Assembly: GCA_947492825.1 (NCBI GenBank) | Contig: CANLNT010000001.1 | Coordinates: 496,001-560,000 of the forward strand | DNA from: an uncultured Paracoccaceae bacterium | GTDB taxonomy: Bacteria > Pseudomonadota > Alphaproteobacteria > Rhodobacterales > Rhodobacteraceae | Direction of reading: 5' to 3' | DNA length: 64,000 bases | Shown: piece by piece, positions 1-8,251 of the stretch | Layout: each line of letters opens with the position of its first letter | How positions within the stretch are numbered: the first letter of the stretch is position 1 | Notes under the pieces: generated by a model | What the model was told of the DNA's origin: nothing | The model's input: the letters and a program-made list of their open reading frames with translations, nothing else | Database searches by the model: none | Position numbers and translations under genes: made by a program

Positions 1-555
1 GCCCACGATCCAGCCTGCGCCGGGTTCGTCATGTTCGGGATCGCGCGGCATGTCATAAAGAAACACCAAGGCGTGGCTGTGGTGGCGGCACTCAACCGGG
101 GGCCGCGCCATGTTTTCGCGCAGCCCCGCCATGATCACGTCGATGCCTGCGGCCAGCGACTTGGGCTGCATGGTACGCAGCTTGTCCGCCAACCGGTCCA
201 CGTCGGGGTTGATCAGGGGCGTATCCAGCCAAGCCTCTGCCGGGATTTCGCAGGTGCCGACCATGCTCGCGTCACAATAATAGCCGAATGATTTCAGATG
301 ATTGGCGCGTTCCGTCAGGTCCTTTGGGATCTCGGCCATCTCGGCCTTGATCAGCCCGTCACGGGTTGCGTCCAGCATCGCCTGATAGTCCTGCATCGCG
401 TTCACGATGCTGGTTGGGTCATCGGGACGGCGAAAGGACAGGCCGGTCATGGGTGCCAGTCCACGCAGATCAACGCTGTCCGCACGGGCCAGTTTTTCCA
501 GTGGGAATGGCCCCAGATGGAACGGACGGTTGCGGTATGAACGAAGCTTTGGCAT
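1..555 (-). CDS. Reductive dehalogenase-like iron-sulfur protein, N-terminal part (runs off the window)
   Basis: An open frame of 185 codons starts at an ATG (555) and continues past base 1, so only the N-terminus is visible. The protein begins MPKLRSYRNRPFHLGP and later has FGYYCDASMVGTCEIP and HSHALVFLYDMPRDPEHDEP. From memory, these stretches resemble the N-terminal half of aerobic, respiration-independent reductive dehalogenases of the NpRdhA type, which carry a corrinoid and two 4Fe-4S clusters in their C-terminal half. No signal peptide is seen, which fits the cytoplasmic aerobic type. The cofactor-binding half lies outside the window, so neither the corrinoid site nor the Fe-S cysteines can be checked. 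The gene is divergent from the HAD phosphatase. The reading frame is certain; the family assignment is moderate. Confidence 0.55.
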   Translation of the reverse strand, partial: MPKLRSYRNRPFHLGPFPLEKLARADSVDLRGLAPMTGLSFRRPDDPTSIVNAMQDYQAMLDATRDGLIKAEMAEIPKDLTERANHLKSFGYYCDASMVGTCEIPAEAWLDTPLINPDVDRLADKLRTMQPKSLAAGIDVIMAGLRENMARPPVECRHHSHALVFLYDMPRDPEHDEPGAGWIVG

Positions 556-605
556 GTCGCGGGCACCGTCCCTTTGAGGGACAGAAGTGTCAAGCGAGGG
601 CCGGC

Positions 606-1304
606 ATGATTTCAGGTGTGATTTTCGACAAGGACGGCACGCTGTTTGATTTCAACGCGACTTGGGGCGCTTGGTCGGCGGGCATGATTGCGGCAGAGGC
701 GGGCGGCGACCCGGATCTGACTGCGCAGCTGGCCGATGTGCTGGGCTATGATCTGAACGGCCGCGTTTTCCGCCCCGGATCAATCGTGATTGCCAGCACC
801 GTGCAAGAGGTGGCCGATGCCATCCTGTCAGTCGTGCCGGGGGACCGTGCGGCCCTGTTGCAGCGGATGGATGCCCACGCCGGACAGGTCGGGCAGGTGG
901 CGGCCGCGGACCTGCCGGAACTGATCGGCGCATTGGATGCGATGGGTCTGAAGCTTGGCATTGCGACCAACGACAGCGAGGCCCCCGCGCGGATGCATCT
1001 GGATCGGGCCGGAATCGTGCAGGCTTTTGATTTTATTGCCGGTTACGACAGCGGATTTGGCGGCAAACCAGCACCGGGGCAATTGCTTGGGTTCTGTGCG
1101 GCGACCGGGCTGGACCCCGCAGCCTGTGTCATGGTCGGCGACAGCACCCATGATCTGCGCGCAGGGCGGACGGCAGGGATGCGTACCGTTGGTGTTCTGA
1201 CCGGCCCGGCACCGGATGCGGAACTGGCCCCTCTTGCCGACGCGGTATTGGCATCCGTTGCGGAATTGCCGGGTTGGATCACGAGTGTGAACAAAAACGA
1301 CTGA
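606..1304 (+). CDS. HAD-family hydrolase, phosphoglycolate phosphatase-like
   Basis: A 232-residue cytoplasmic HAD-superfamily phosphatase. Motif I is FDKDGTLF at residues 7-14, with the nucleophile and acid/base aspartates. Motif II is the IATND stretch in the middle, and motif IV is MVGDSTHDLRAGR towards the end, which supplies the Mg2+-binding acids. A helical cap lies between motifs I and II, as in the Gph/subfamily IA enzymes. The ATG at 606 was chosen because MISGVIFDKDG is the usual N-terminus; longer in-frame extensions are not HAD-like. The substrate cannot be read from the sequence; phosphoglycolate or another small phosphate ester is likely. The next gene starts 68 bases downstream on the same strand. 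Confidence 0.85.
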   Translation: MISGVIFDKDGTLFDFNATWGAWSAGMIAAEAGGDPDLTAQLADVLGYDLNGRVFRPGSIVIASTVQEVADAILSVVPGDRAALLQRMDAHAGQVGQVAAADLPELIGALDAMGLKLGIATNDSEAPARMHLDRAGIVQAFDFIAGYDSGFGGKPAPGQLLGFCAATGLDPAACVMVGDSTHDLRAGRTAGMRTVGVLTGPAPDAELAPLADAVLASVAELPGWITSVNKND

Positions 1305-1372
1305 ATTTGTCGCAAAAACAGCATCCATGCGCTGTGCCATTTGCCAAATTGCCCGCAACGGAGGGCTTGAAA

Positions 1373-2926
1373 ATGGCAGACACACCCAGACGACGCGGCG
1401 GCGGGCGCGCAGGTAATGCAGCGCGGCGCGGACAGGCCAGCATCAGCCAGATGCCCTGGCGCATTCCGGTCAACACCGACCGCCCGACAGAGCCTTTGGC
1501 CCCCGAGGGTGTGCAGGCGATCCACGATGGCGCGATGCGTATCCTCGAAGAGATCGGGATTGAGTTTCTGAACGAAGAAGCCATCGAGATTTTCAAAGAG
1601 GCGGGCTGCAAGGTTGACGGCACCAACGTCAAGATGGGCCGCGACTGGGTGATGGAAATGCTGGGCCACGCCCCCAGTCAGTTCACAATCACCCCGCGCA
1701 ATCCTGACAAACAGATCACCATTGGTGGCAAGCATATCCTGTTTGGCAATGTCTCTTCGCCGCCCAATTATTTTGATCTTGAGATCGGAAAAAAGGTCTC
1801 TGGCAGCCGCAAACAATGCGCGGATTTGCTGCGGCTGACGCAGTATTTCAACTGTATCCATTTTGCGGGCGGCTATCCGGTGGAACCGGTCGACGTGCAC
1901 GCCTCTGTCCGACATCTGGATGTGGTGCACGACAAGATGGTGCTGACCGACAAAGTGGCCCATGCCTATAGCCTTGGCAAAGAGCGGGTCGAAGACGTGA
2001 TGGAGATGGTAAAAATCGCGGGCAGTTTGTCCGAAGATGAATTCCAGGCGACCCCACGGATGTATACCAACATCAACTCGACCAGCCCGCTGAAGCATGA
2101 CGTGCCGATGATCGACGGCTGCCTGCGTTGCGTGCGGCGTGGACAGGCGGTGGTGGTGACACCCTTTACCCTTGCCGGGGCGATGGCCCCTGTGACGATG
2201 TCGGGCGCTGTGACCCTGTCGATTGCCGAGGCGATCAGCGCAATTGCCCTGTTCCAATATGTGCGGCCCGGTGCGCCCTGTGTGATTGGCACCTTCACAA
2301 GCAATGTGGACATGAAGTCCGGCGCACCGGCCTTTGGCACGCCGGAATACATGCGCGCCACGCAGATGACTGGGCAGATGGCGCGGTTCTATGGCTTGCC
2401 GATGCGCGCATCAGGCGTATGTGCGGCCAATGTGCCAGATGGACAGGCGATGTGGGAAACCTCAAACTCGCTTTGGTCGGCAGTGCAGTCGGGCACCAAT
2501 GTGGTTTACCACGCGGCGGGCTGGCTCGAAGGCGGGCTGATCGCCAGCCCCGAAAAGTTCGTGATGGACTGCGAGGTCTTGCAGATGATCCAGCGTTATA
2601 TGGAGCCTCAGATCACCGCGACCACGCCAGAGGATATCGCGTTGGACGCGATCAAAGAGGTCGGTCCAAACGGCCACTTCTTTGGCATCCAGCACACGCA
2701 AGACCGTTATGAAGAGGCGTTTTATCAGCCTTTCGTCTCGGACTGGCGCAATTTCGAGGCGTGGGAGGTCGCGGGCGGCATCTGGACGGCAGAGCGCGCG
2801 CACCGCACGTTCAAGGACATTATTGCGACCTTCGAAGAACCGCCGATGGACATCGCGGTGAAAGAAGAACTTGCCGCCTTTGTGGATCGTCGCAAGGCCG
2901 AGGGTGGCGCGCCCACCGACTTCTGA
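1373..2926 (+). CDS. Trimethylamine methyltransferase (MttB) family protein, non-pyrrolysine type
   Basis: A 517-residue member of the MttB family, which transfers methyl groups from quaternary or tertiary amines to a corrinoid protein. The N-terminal basic stretch RRRGGGRAGNAARRG is typical of the alphaproteobacterial branch and precedes the TIM-barrel methyltransferase body. There is no in-frame amber codon, so this is the pyrrolysine-free branch, whose known members act on compounds such as glycine betaine. No corrinoid protein or RamA-like activator is adjacent. The ATG at 1373 follows a GGAGGG stretch and gives the expected N-terminus; the frame could be extended upstream into the HAD gene, but that is unlikely. 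The substrate is unknown. Confidence 0.85.
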   Translation: MADTPRRRGGGRAGNAARRGQASISQMPWRIPVNTDRPTEPLAPEGVQAIHDGAMRILEEIGIEFLNEEAIEIFKEAGCKVDGTNVKMGRDWVMEMLGHAPSQFTITPRNPDKQITIGGKHILFGNVSSPPNYFDLEIGKKVSGSRKQCADLLRLTQYFNCIHFAGGYPVEPVDVHASVRHLDVVHDKMVLTDKVAHAYSLGKERVEDVMEMVKIAGSLSEDEFQATPRMYTNINSTSPLKHDVPMIDGCLRCVRRGQAVVVTPFTLAGAMAPVTMSGAVTLSIAEAISAIALFQYVRPGAPCVIGTFTSNVDMKSGAPAFGTPEYMRATQMTGQMARFYGLPMRASGVCAANVPDGQAMWETSNSLWSAVQSGTNVVYHAAGWLEGGLIASPEKFVMDCEVLQMIQRYMEPQITATTPEDIALDAIKEVGPNGHFFGIQHTQDRYEEAFYQPFVSDWRNFEAWEVAGGIWTAERAHRTFKDIIATFEEPPMDIAVKEELAAFVDRRKAEGGAPTDF

Positions 2927-2941
2927 TCTAGATTGGTGGCC

Positions 2942-3613
2942 ATGTGTGGACGCATGGCCATTACCCTACCGCATGAGGCGATGACGCAGGTCTTTGATGC
3001 TGTGGCATCCAATGACCTGCCGGACGTGCCGAACTATAACGTGTGTCCCACGGTTCAGGTGCATACGGTCACGTCGGACGGGGGTACGCGCCGGCTGCGC
3101 CCGATGCGCTGGGGGTTTATCCCGCATTGGTACAAGAAACCGGGCGGTGGGCCGTTGCTGATCAACGCGCGGGCCGAAACGATTGCTGAAAAGCCTGCAT
3201 TCCGCGCAGCCTGCCGCGACCGGCGGTGTCTGGTCGTGGCAGATGGATTCTATGAATGGAAACGCGAAGAGGGGCAAACGCCGCTGCCCTGGTGGGTGAC
3301 CCGTGCGGATGGTGCACCAATGGCGATGGCAGGCATTTGGCAGGACTGGGAACGTGACGGTGAGGCATTGACGACCTGTGCTGTGGTCACCACGGATGCA
3401 AATGCGGCGATGGCCCCGATCCACCACCGTTTGCCGGTAATCCTTGACCCCGCTGACTGGCCGTTATGGCTGGGCGAGGCAGGCAAGGGGGCTGCCACAT
3501 TGATGAAAAGCGCACCCGAAGATGCGCTTGTGCTGCAGCGCGTCAGCACTGCCGTCAATTCGAACAAAGCGACGGGGCCAGACCTGCGGGCCCCGCTGAC
3601 TGACGAAGCCTAG
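2942..3613 (+). CDS. SOS response-associated peptidase (YedK/HMCES family)
   Basis: A 223-residue SRAP-domain protein. This family crosslinks to abasic sites in single-stranded DNA through Cys2 after the initiator Met is removed. The start at 2942 gives MCGR, placing the essential cysteine at position 2, so the upstream TTG at 2933 is rejected. Other hallmarks are visible: the asparagine in NYNVCPT, INARAET, the FYEW stretch with its catalytic glutamate, and the histidine in APIHHRLP. Its 3' end overlaps by four bases the convergent gene on the other strand. The role is replication-fork protection against abasic sites. Confidence 0.93.
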   Translation: MCGRMAITLPHEAMTQVFDAVASNDLPDVPNYNVCPTVQVHTVTSDGGTRRLRPMRWGFIPHWYKKPGGGPLLINARAETIAEKPAFRAACRDRRCLVVADGFYEWKREEGQTPLPWWVTRADGAPMAMAGIWQDWERDGEALTTCAVVTTDANAAMAPIHHRLPVILDPADWPLWLGEAGKGAATLMKSAPEDALVLQRVSTAVNSNKATGPDLRAPLTDEA

Positions 3614-4041
3614 AGGTCGTCCATATCGTAGGGCGCGATGCCAAGGGAGATGTAGCCCCTATATGCCGATGGGTAGTAAGGGTGTGACTTCAGAGAGTAG
3701 AATTCGACGTCTGTCATGGTCGCATCAACCGTGAATTCCATGGAGGGGTGGGATGCATAGGGGGCCACCCAGCCGCTGAAATACTCGGTAGAGCCAAAAT
3801 CAATGCGAAATTGCGCCCACCAATGGGAATTTTCGAATGTCACGATGTCGCCGGGGCAGACATATGTGGTCGTCGGAAAGAATCCGGCCTCCACCAGAGT
3901 GATGGAATGCTCCATCGCACCTCCGAGGCGCCCCAGACAATCGGACAGCGCATCGGCTGTGACCGGCGTTGCCATGAATGCGGTGGCGGTCGTCGCGGCA
4001 GCAAGACCAAGGCTCAACACAGAGCTTTTCATCGTCATCAT
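3610..4041 (-). CDS. Small exported protein with cupredoxin-like sequence
   Basis: 143 residues with a clear N-terminal signal peptide (hydrophobic stretch about residues 8-25, Ala-rich, likely cleaved after TADA). The mature part has two cysteines, in DCLGRL and in YVCPGDIVTFEN. The latter matches the strand and Pro-Gly-Asp turn that opens many plastocyanin/azurin folds. The C-terminal Cys-His-Met copper ligands of true cupredoxins are absent; this part instead reads HPYYPSAYRGYISLG. It is therefore probably a periplasmic cupredoxin-fold protein without a type I copper site. It may start at the first Met or two residues later. It is convergent with the YedK gene and overlaps its stop. Function unknown. 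Confidence 0.7.
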   Translation of the reverse strand: MMTMKSSVLSLGLAAATTATAFMATPVTADALSDCLGRLGGAMEHSITLVEAGFFPTTTYVCPGDIVTFENSHWWAQFRIDFGSTEYFSGWVAPYASHPSMEFTVDATMTDVEFYSLKSHPYYPSAYRGYISLGIAPYDMDDL

Positions 4042-4194
4042 CCTTTTACCCGCCCCATCCCCAGTGCGGTTACGCGAGCGTTTATGGCGGCCAAATGGGG
4101 CAAAGTTGTGGCAGAAACTGCGCGGGCGCGTGGCAAATCGGCCCGTTTGCGGGGCAATTTCCGTGGTGGGTCAGGGCGTTCCGTGGTGGCGGCG

Positions 4195-5361
4195 CTAGCA
4201 GATCTTGAAGGCGGCGATTACGTCCCTGTCGGGTTCAACCCCAAGACCCGGCCCCGTTGGAATGCTGACCCGGCCGCCATTGCGGGCCACCTGGCCCTGG
4301 ATATCAAGGCTGACGGTCAGCAGGTCGTCGCGGAAACTGTTGTGGGTGGTGTCAAACTCCAGCATCGGCTCCCACGGGTGCAGGCCTCCGGGCATGGGCG
4401 GCATCGCGGCCAGCAAATGCAGGTTGGTCGCCACCGCAATGGCAGAGCCCCAGACGTGGTTGATGACCGGTGTGAAATGCGCATGGCAAAGCGCCAGAAC
4501 CCGCTGGTATTCGGTGATGCCGCCCAAGGCACAAACCTCGGGCTGGGCGATGTCGAGACCGCGATTTTCAAGGATGTTGCGCCAGCCCCAGCGGCCAAAT
4601 TCGGCCTCTCCGCCCGAGATGTTGGTTTTCAGTCCGGCGCGCAATTCGCGATAGCCGTCAAGGTCTTCGGGGGCGACGGGTTCTTCGAACCAATAGGCGT
4701 CCATCTCGTCCAGCGCGCGGCCCACGTAAAAGGCATCTGATGTGGTGTAGCAGTGGTTGGCATCGACCATAAAGCGGCCCTTGCCCGCGACCCCCTTGGC
4801 GACGGCGGCACACAGCTGCACATCCGCCCGCGGGCCAAGACCGGTTTTCATCTTGGTGGCCTGAAAGCCCATATCAAGAATCGCGGCAGCCTCGTCGGTA
4901 AAGCGGGCCACATGGTCGGCCACACTTTCGCGTTTGAGCATCATGCCATAGCCGTAAACCGGGACAGAGCTGCGATGCGCGCCGCCCAGCAGGTTGTAAA
5001 TGGGTTGGCCCATGACCTTGCCCGCGATGTCCCACAGTGCAATGTCGACGCCCGACAACGATTGCATCGGCATGCCCTTTTGCCCGTGGTCGCGCATCAG
5101 GTTGTAGACTTTGTGCCAAATCACGTCGCGGTCCATTGGGTCCATGCCAAGGATCATTGGTGCGATGACGCCCTCCACGATGCCTTTGTTGGCGACAGCA
5201 ATGGGGCCGGGGCCAAAGCATTCGCCCCAGCCGGTGATGCCTTCGTCTGTCGAGATTTCGACCAAATGGGCGGTGCGGCGGGCGTAGTATTGTTGCGAAT
5301 ATCCCAGCTCTTCGGGCAAGTCGTATTGCAGGACATGGCTTTGGACGGCAGTGATTTTCAT
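4195..5361 (-). CDS. Mandelate racemase/muconate lactonizing enzyme family protein (enolase superfamily)
   Basis: A 388-residue enolase-superfamily enzyme. The N-terminal capping domain is followed by the barrel, with the KxK base (K170, K172), metal ligands D200 in MVDAN, E226 in WFEEP and E252, and a probable acid H302 in INHVWGSA. Such enzymes dehydrate or epimerise acid sugars through an enediolate. It is the last gene of a minus-strand run and its ATG overlaps the stop of the Gfo/Idh/MocA gene by four bases. With the cluster context, an aldonate or uronate dehydratase or a cycloisomerase is likely, but the exact substrate is not readable. Confidence 0.88.
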   Translation of the reverse strand: MKITAVQSHVLQYDLPEELGYSQQYYARRTAHLVEISTDEGITGWGECFGPGPIAVANKGIVEGVIAPMILGMDPMDRDVIWHKVYNLMRDHGQKGMPMQSLSGVDIALWDIAGKVMGQPIYNLLGGAHRSSVPVYGYGMMLKRESVADHVARFTDEAAAILDMGFQATKMKTGLGPRADVQLCAAVAKGVAGKGRFMVDANHCYTTSDAFYVGRALDEMDAYWFEEPVAPEDLDGYRELRAGLKTNISGGEAEFGRWGWRNILENRGLDIAQPEVCALGGITEYQRVLALCHAHFTPVINHVWGSAIAVATNLHLLAAMPPMPGGLHPWEPMLEFDTTHNSFRDDLLTVSLDIQGQVARNGGRVSIPTGPGLGVEPDRDVIAAFKIC

Positions 5362-6377
5362 GGGGTTTCCTGTGCAGGCAAGGTGGCCTGAAGCACGTCC
5401 AGAACGGCAGCGAGGCTTGCGCGGCCCTCCTCGGCGCTGACCAGAGGCGGTGCACCATTAATGACGTCGATGAAGTGGCTGAACTGGCGCACAAAGGCGT
5501 CGGCGTGGTCCACCTGAAGGGTTTGTGCGTTGATCGGGTTCCACCAGCTGCGCGGGCCATCGTGCGACCAAAGCCGCAAGTCCGGAACGGACAGGGCGGC
5601 CTGCGTGCCGCCAATCGTATAGCAAGTGCCGGGATGATGCGGGTAGATCGGGTTTTCACCCGATGTCATTTCCCAGCTCCAAGGTGCGGCGATGGTGTCT
5701 GACAGCGAAAATGTGCCCAAGGCACCGTTTTCAAAGCGTAAAAGCACAGCGGCAGTGTCTTCGACAGATTGGCCGCGCCGGACGTTGGAGCGCATCGCCT
5801 GCACCTCGGCAATCTCGCCGCAGAAGTGGCGTAGCAGGTCCACATCGTGGATGAAGTTGATCATCGCAGGGCCGGCGCCGGGGCCTTTGCGCCAGGTCGC
5901 CTCAAAATAGTCGGCGGGCTTGTAGAGCCAGAATTGCCCTTGGACGGCGACGATCTGACCCAGTGTGCCTGCGGCAATTTCGGCCTTGGCGCGGGCGACA
6001 ATCGGGTTGTGTCGGCGGTGATGACCGACCAGCACCGGCACGCCTGCCGCCCGCGACGCTTGCACGATCCGGTCGGCGTTGTCGCGCGTGTCTGCCAGTG
6101 GCTTTTCGATCAGCACCGGCACGCCAGCGGCAATCGCGGCCAGCGCATGTGCTGCGTGCAAATGGTTCGGCGTGGCGATGACAATGCCGTCCGGGCGCTC
6201 TGCCGCGAGGTAGCTTTCGGGGTCGGCAAAATGCGGCACGCCTGCCTCGGCGGCCAGCGTTCGGGCCGCATCGGTGGGGTCAACGATGGCGGCCAGCCGT
6301 GCCTGCGCGGTGGCTTGTTCCACGTGGCGGCGACCGATCAGACCCGCGCCGAAAACGGTGATTTTGAGAGCGGCCAT
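5358..6377 (-). CDS. Gfo/Idh/MocA family NAD(P)-dependent oxidoreductase
   Basis: A 339-residue oxidoreductase. It has an N-terminal Rossmann fold with FGAGLIGRRHVE close to the start, the family EKPLA motif where the lysine acts in catalysis, and a C-terminal alpha/beta domain containing IHDVDLLRHF. The start at 6377 (MAALKITVFGAG) was chosen because it puts the glycine-rich loop near residue 8 and lies just two bases after the stop of the upstream gene. Members oxidise or reduce sugars and inositols such as myo-inositol. It is translationally linked to the downstream enolase-family gene by an ATGA overlap. Confidence 0.88.
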   Translation of the reverse strand: MAALKITVFGAGLIGRRHVEQATAQARLAAIVDPTDAARTLAAEAGVPHFADPESYLAAERPDGIVIATPNHLHAAHALAAIAAGVPVLIEKPLADTRDNADRIVQASRAAGVPVLVGHHRRHNPIVARAKAEIAAGTLGQIVAVQGQFWLYKPADYFEATWRKGPGAGPAMINFIHDVDLLRHFCGEIAEVQAMRSNVRRGQSVEDTAAVLLRFENGALGTFSLSDTIAAPWSWEMTSGENPIYPHHPGTCYTIGGTQAALSVPDLRLWSHDGPRSWWNPINAQTLQVDHADAFVRQFSHFIDVINGAPPLVSAEEGRASLAAVLDVLQATLPAQETP

Positions 6378-6379
6378 CG

Positions 6380-7243
6380 TTATCCAAAGTGTCCCTTGAA
6401 CGTGTCGATGCATTGGCGGAACCCCGCCTCAAAATCGCCGTTGCCGGGGTGATAGACAGATTCCAGACTGATGACCCCGTCATAGCCGTCACGCCGCATG
6501 GCCGCAGCCATCGGCGCAAATTGGTCTGCCAATTGCCCGGTGCCCAGTTTCTTGACAGTCAGCGTGGCGCGCGGCGTGTCAACAAGCACGTCCTTGATAT
6601 GCACATGGCCCAAATAGCCGTCTTTGACCGCGTCATAGCCATCGGGAAAGGCCGTTTCGTGGCACCAGCAGTTGTTGGCGGGGTCCCAAAGCACCTTCAA
6701 TGTGTCCTTGGCATCCAGATCGTCGATCAGTTTGCGCGCGGTGTAGTTGGAATTGACCATGGTGCCATTGCCCGTTTCCACCACCAGTGTGACGCCTTCG
6801 GCGCGGGCAAGCGCGACAGCGGGCGCAATCAGGGGCAGGGTCTTGTCCCATGCGCCGTGTGCGACGTTCCACGTTTCCGCGCCGCCATGCCCCCACAGGA
6901 TTTGTTCCTTTTTGCTGGTCATGATGCGGACCAGCGGGCTGCCGACGATATGGGCCATCTCGATCACCCGCTTCAGCGCGTCCATATGGCGAGTATGGTC
7001 GGCATCACCTGCCACATTGGCGGTTGTCAGGCCGGCAAAGACATGGCGTGACAGGCAAGACACGGGCTTGCCCCGGTCGCGCAAAAGCTGGTTGATGGCC
7101 CGGACTTCCTGCGCGCTGTGGTCCCCCACTTCGGTGTCGCCGACAAACTGAAGTTCGGCATATTCCAGCCCGAATTCGTCCATCACATCAACGGCATGGG
7201 CCAGATCGCGGCTGATGCCGTCGCAGATCACACCGAGTTTCAC
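6380..7243 (-). CDS. Sugar phosphate isomerase/epimerase family protein (AP endonuclease 2-like TIM barrel)
   Basis: 287 residues with a xylose isomerase-like TIM barrel of the IolE/IolI/UlaE group. It begins MKLGVICDGISRD, carries a VVETGNGTM strand whose glutamate is a metal ligand, LWDPANNCW, and GHVHIKDV with the metal-binding histidine, ending with the SLESVYHPGN strand. These enzymes isomerise or dehydrate free or phosphorylated sugars using a divalent metal. The gene overlaps the upstream dehydrogenase gene by four bases and sits two bases before the oxidoreductase, so it is in the middle of a tight operon. Confidence 0.85.
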   Translation of the reverse strand: MKLGVICDGISRDLAHAVDVMDEFGLEYAELQFVGDTEVGDHSAQEVRAINQLLRDRGKPVSCLSRHVFAGLTTANVAGDADHTRHMDALKRVIEMAHIVGSPLVRIMTSKKEQILWGHGGAETWNVAHGAWDKTLPLIAPAVALARAEGVTLVVETGNGTMVNSNYTARKLIDDLDAKDTLKVLWDPANNCWCHETAFPDGYDAVKDGYLGHVHIKDVLVDTPRATLTVKKLGTGQLADQFAPMAAAMRRDGYDGVISLESVYHPGNGDFEAGFRQCIDTFKGHFG

Positions 7244-8139
7244 TTGCTGCCGTCCCGATGCAGTTCTGCGCCCACAATCTCTTCGATGACGCGGGTGCAG
7301 ACCCAGTTGTCGCCATCGGGGTATTTGGTCCGGCCCGCGTGGAAAATCTGCATCGCGGCGGCCGCGGTGTGCAGCGGCACGCCCAGTTCTTCGCCCAGCC
7401 CCATCGAGATTGTCAGGTCTTTGTGCATCGTGTGGATGCTGCTGCCGGTGCCGGAAAACTGGCGATCAATGATCTTTTCAAGCGCGTTGTTGACCACCCC
7501 GCACCCCGCAGAAGAGGTCGAGAAAACGTCGAGCAGGACCTGCCCTGAAACGCCCGCTTTTGCCGCCAATGCGGCGGCCTCGAAGGTGGCCGAGAATTGC
7601 GCACCGATCAGCGATTGCAGGCAGGCCTTGACCGTTTGCCCATCGCCGGGGCGGGTGCCGACGCGATGGATATTGGCCGAAACCGCCTGCATCACCGGCG
7701 CGAATTGGTCCAGCACAGCATCCGGTGCCGCGGCCATCATCGTTAGCGTGCCACCCTGTGCGCCGGGAAACCCACCGGAGACCGGCGTGTCGATCAAATG
7801 CACACCGCTGTCGGCCATGTCAGCACCAAGCGCGCGCGCCTCGTGCGGTTTGATCGTGGCCGACAGGATCACGGCACTGCCTTCGGACATCTGTGGCACC
7901 AAACCATCCGCGCCCAGTATGACGGCGCGGGCCTGATCCCCGTTCATGACCATGACAAAAACCGCATCACACTGTGTGCCAACCTCTGCGGGACTCTGCG
8001 CGACCCGTCCGCCCATGGCGCGAAACGTTTCTGTCCGGGCAGGGTCCAAATCAAGGCCCCATGTCTCAAAACCCGCAGCCAGCAGGTTTTTGGCAAGGCC
8101 AGAGCCCATGTCACCCAATCCTATGACGCCGCATTTCAT
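7240..8139 (-). CDS. NAD(P)-dependent beta-hydroxyacid dehydrogenase (3-hydroxyisobutyrate dehydrogenase family)
   Basis: A 299-residue beta-hydroxyacid dehydrogenase. The N-terminal GLGDMGSGLAKNLL dinucleotide loop is at residues 7-20, the substrate-binding DTPVSGGFPGAQGGTL stretch lies near residue 140, and the C-terminal helical domain begins after GQTVKAC. The catalytic lysine expected in the GxxxxxK(A/L) helix is the K of GDGQTVKA. Relatives include tartronate semialdehyde reductase and L-threonate dehydrogenase. It is a second member of this family in the cluster (see 18399). Its ATG follows the GntR gene after 112 bases that contain alternative hairpins. Confidence 0.87.
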   Translation of the reverse strand: MKCGVIGLGDMGSGLAKNLLAAGFETWGLDLDPARTETFRAMGGRVAQSPAEVGTQCDAVFVMVMNGDQARAVILGADGLVPQMSEGSAVILSATIKPHEARALGADMADSGVHLIDTPVSGGFPGAQGGTLTMMAAAPDAVLDQFAPVMQAVSANIHRVGTRPGDGQTVKACLQSLIGAQFSATFEAAALAAKAGVSGQVLLDVFSTSSAGCGVVNNALEKIIDRQFSGTGSSIHTMHKDLTISMGLGEELGVPLHTAAAAMQIFHAGRTKYPDGDNWVCTRVIEEIVGAELHRDGSK

Positions 8140-8204
8140 GTGCCTGTCCCCTTATCCAAGTACGATTGCGCCCCGTTGTGCCCCGATAAGCCGCAGCGCG
8201 GCCT

Positions 8205-8229
8205 GCAAGCGTATGGCTTGCGGCCATAC
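8205..8229 (-). promoter_or_regulatory. Two overlapping, mutually exclusive hairpins between the GntR gene and the dehydrogenase gene
   Basis: A 7-base inverted repeat, GTATGGC at 8211-8217 and GCCATAC at 8223-8229, overlaps a second one, GCAAG at 8205-8209 and CTTGC at 8217-8221, so only one can form. No T-run follows on either strand. It could be a small RNA switch or a second regulator's binding site, or chance. Confidence 0.25.
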
Positions 8230-8251
8230 CCGGACCGGTGGCGTGGTCATC

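Noticed and set aside
1373-2926. Pyrrolysine-containing trimethylamine methyltransferase
   Set aside because: No in-frame TAG exists in the gene and no pylTSBCD genes are seen, so the ordinary non-pyrrolysine branch is the right call.
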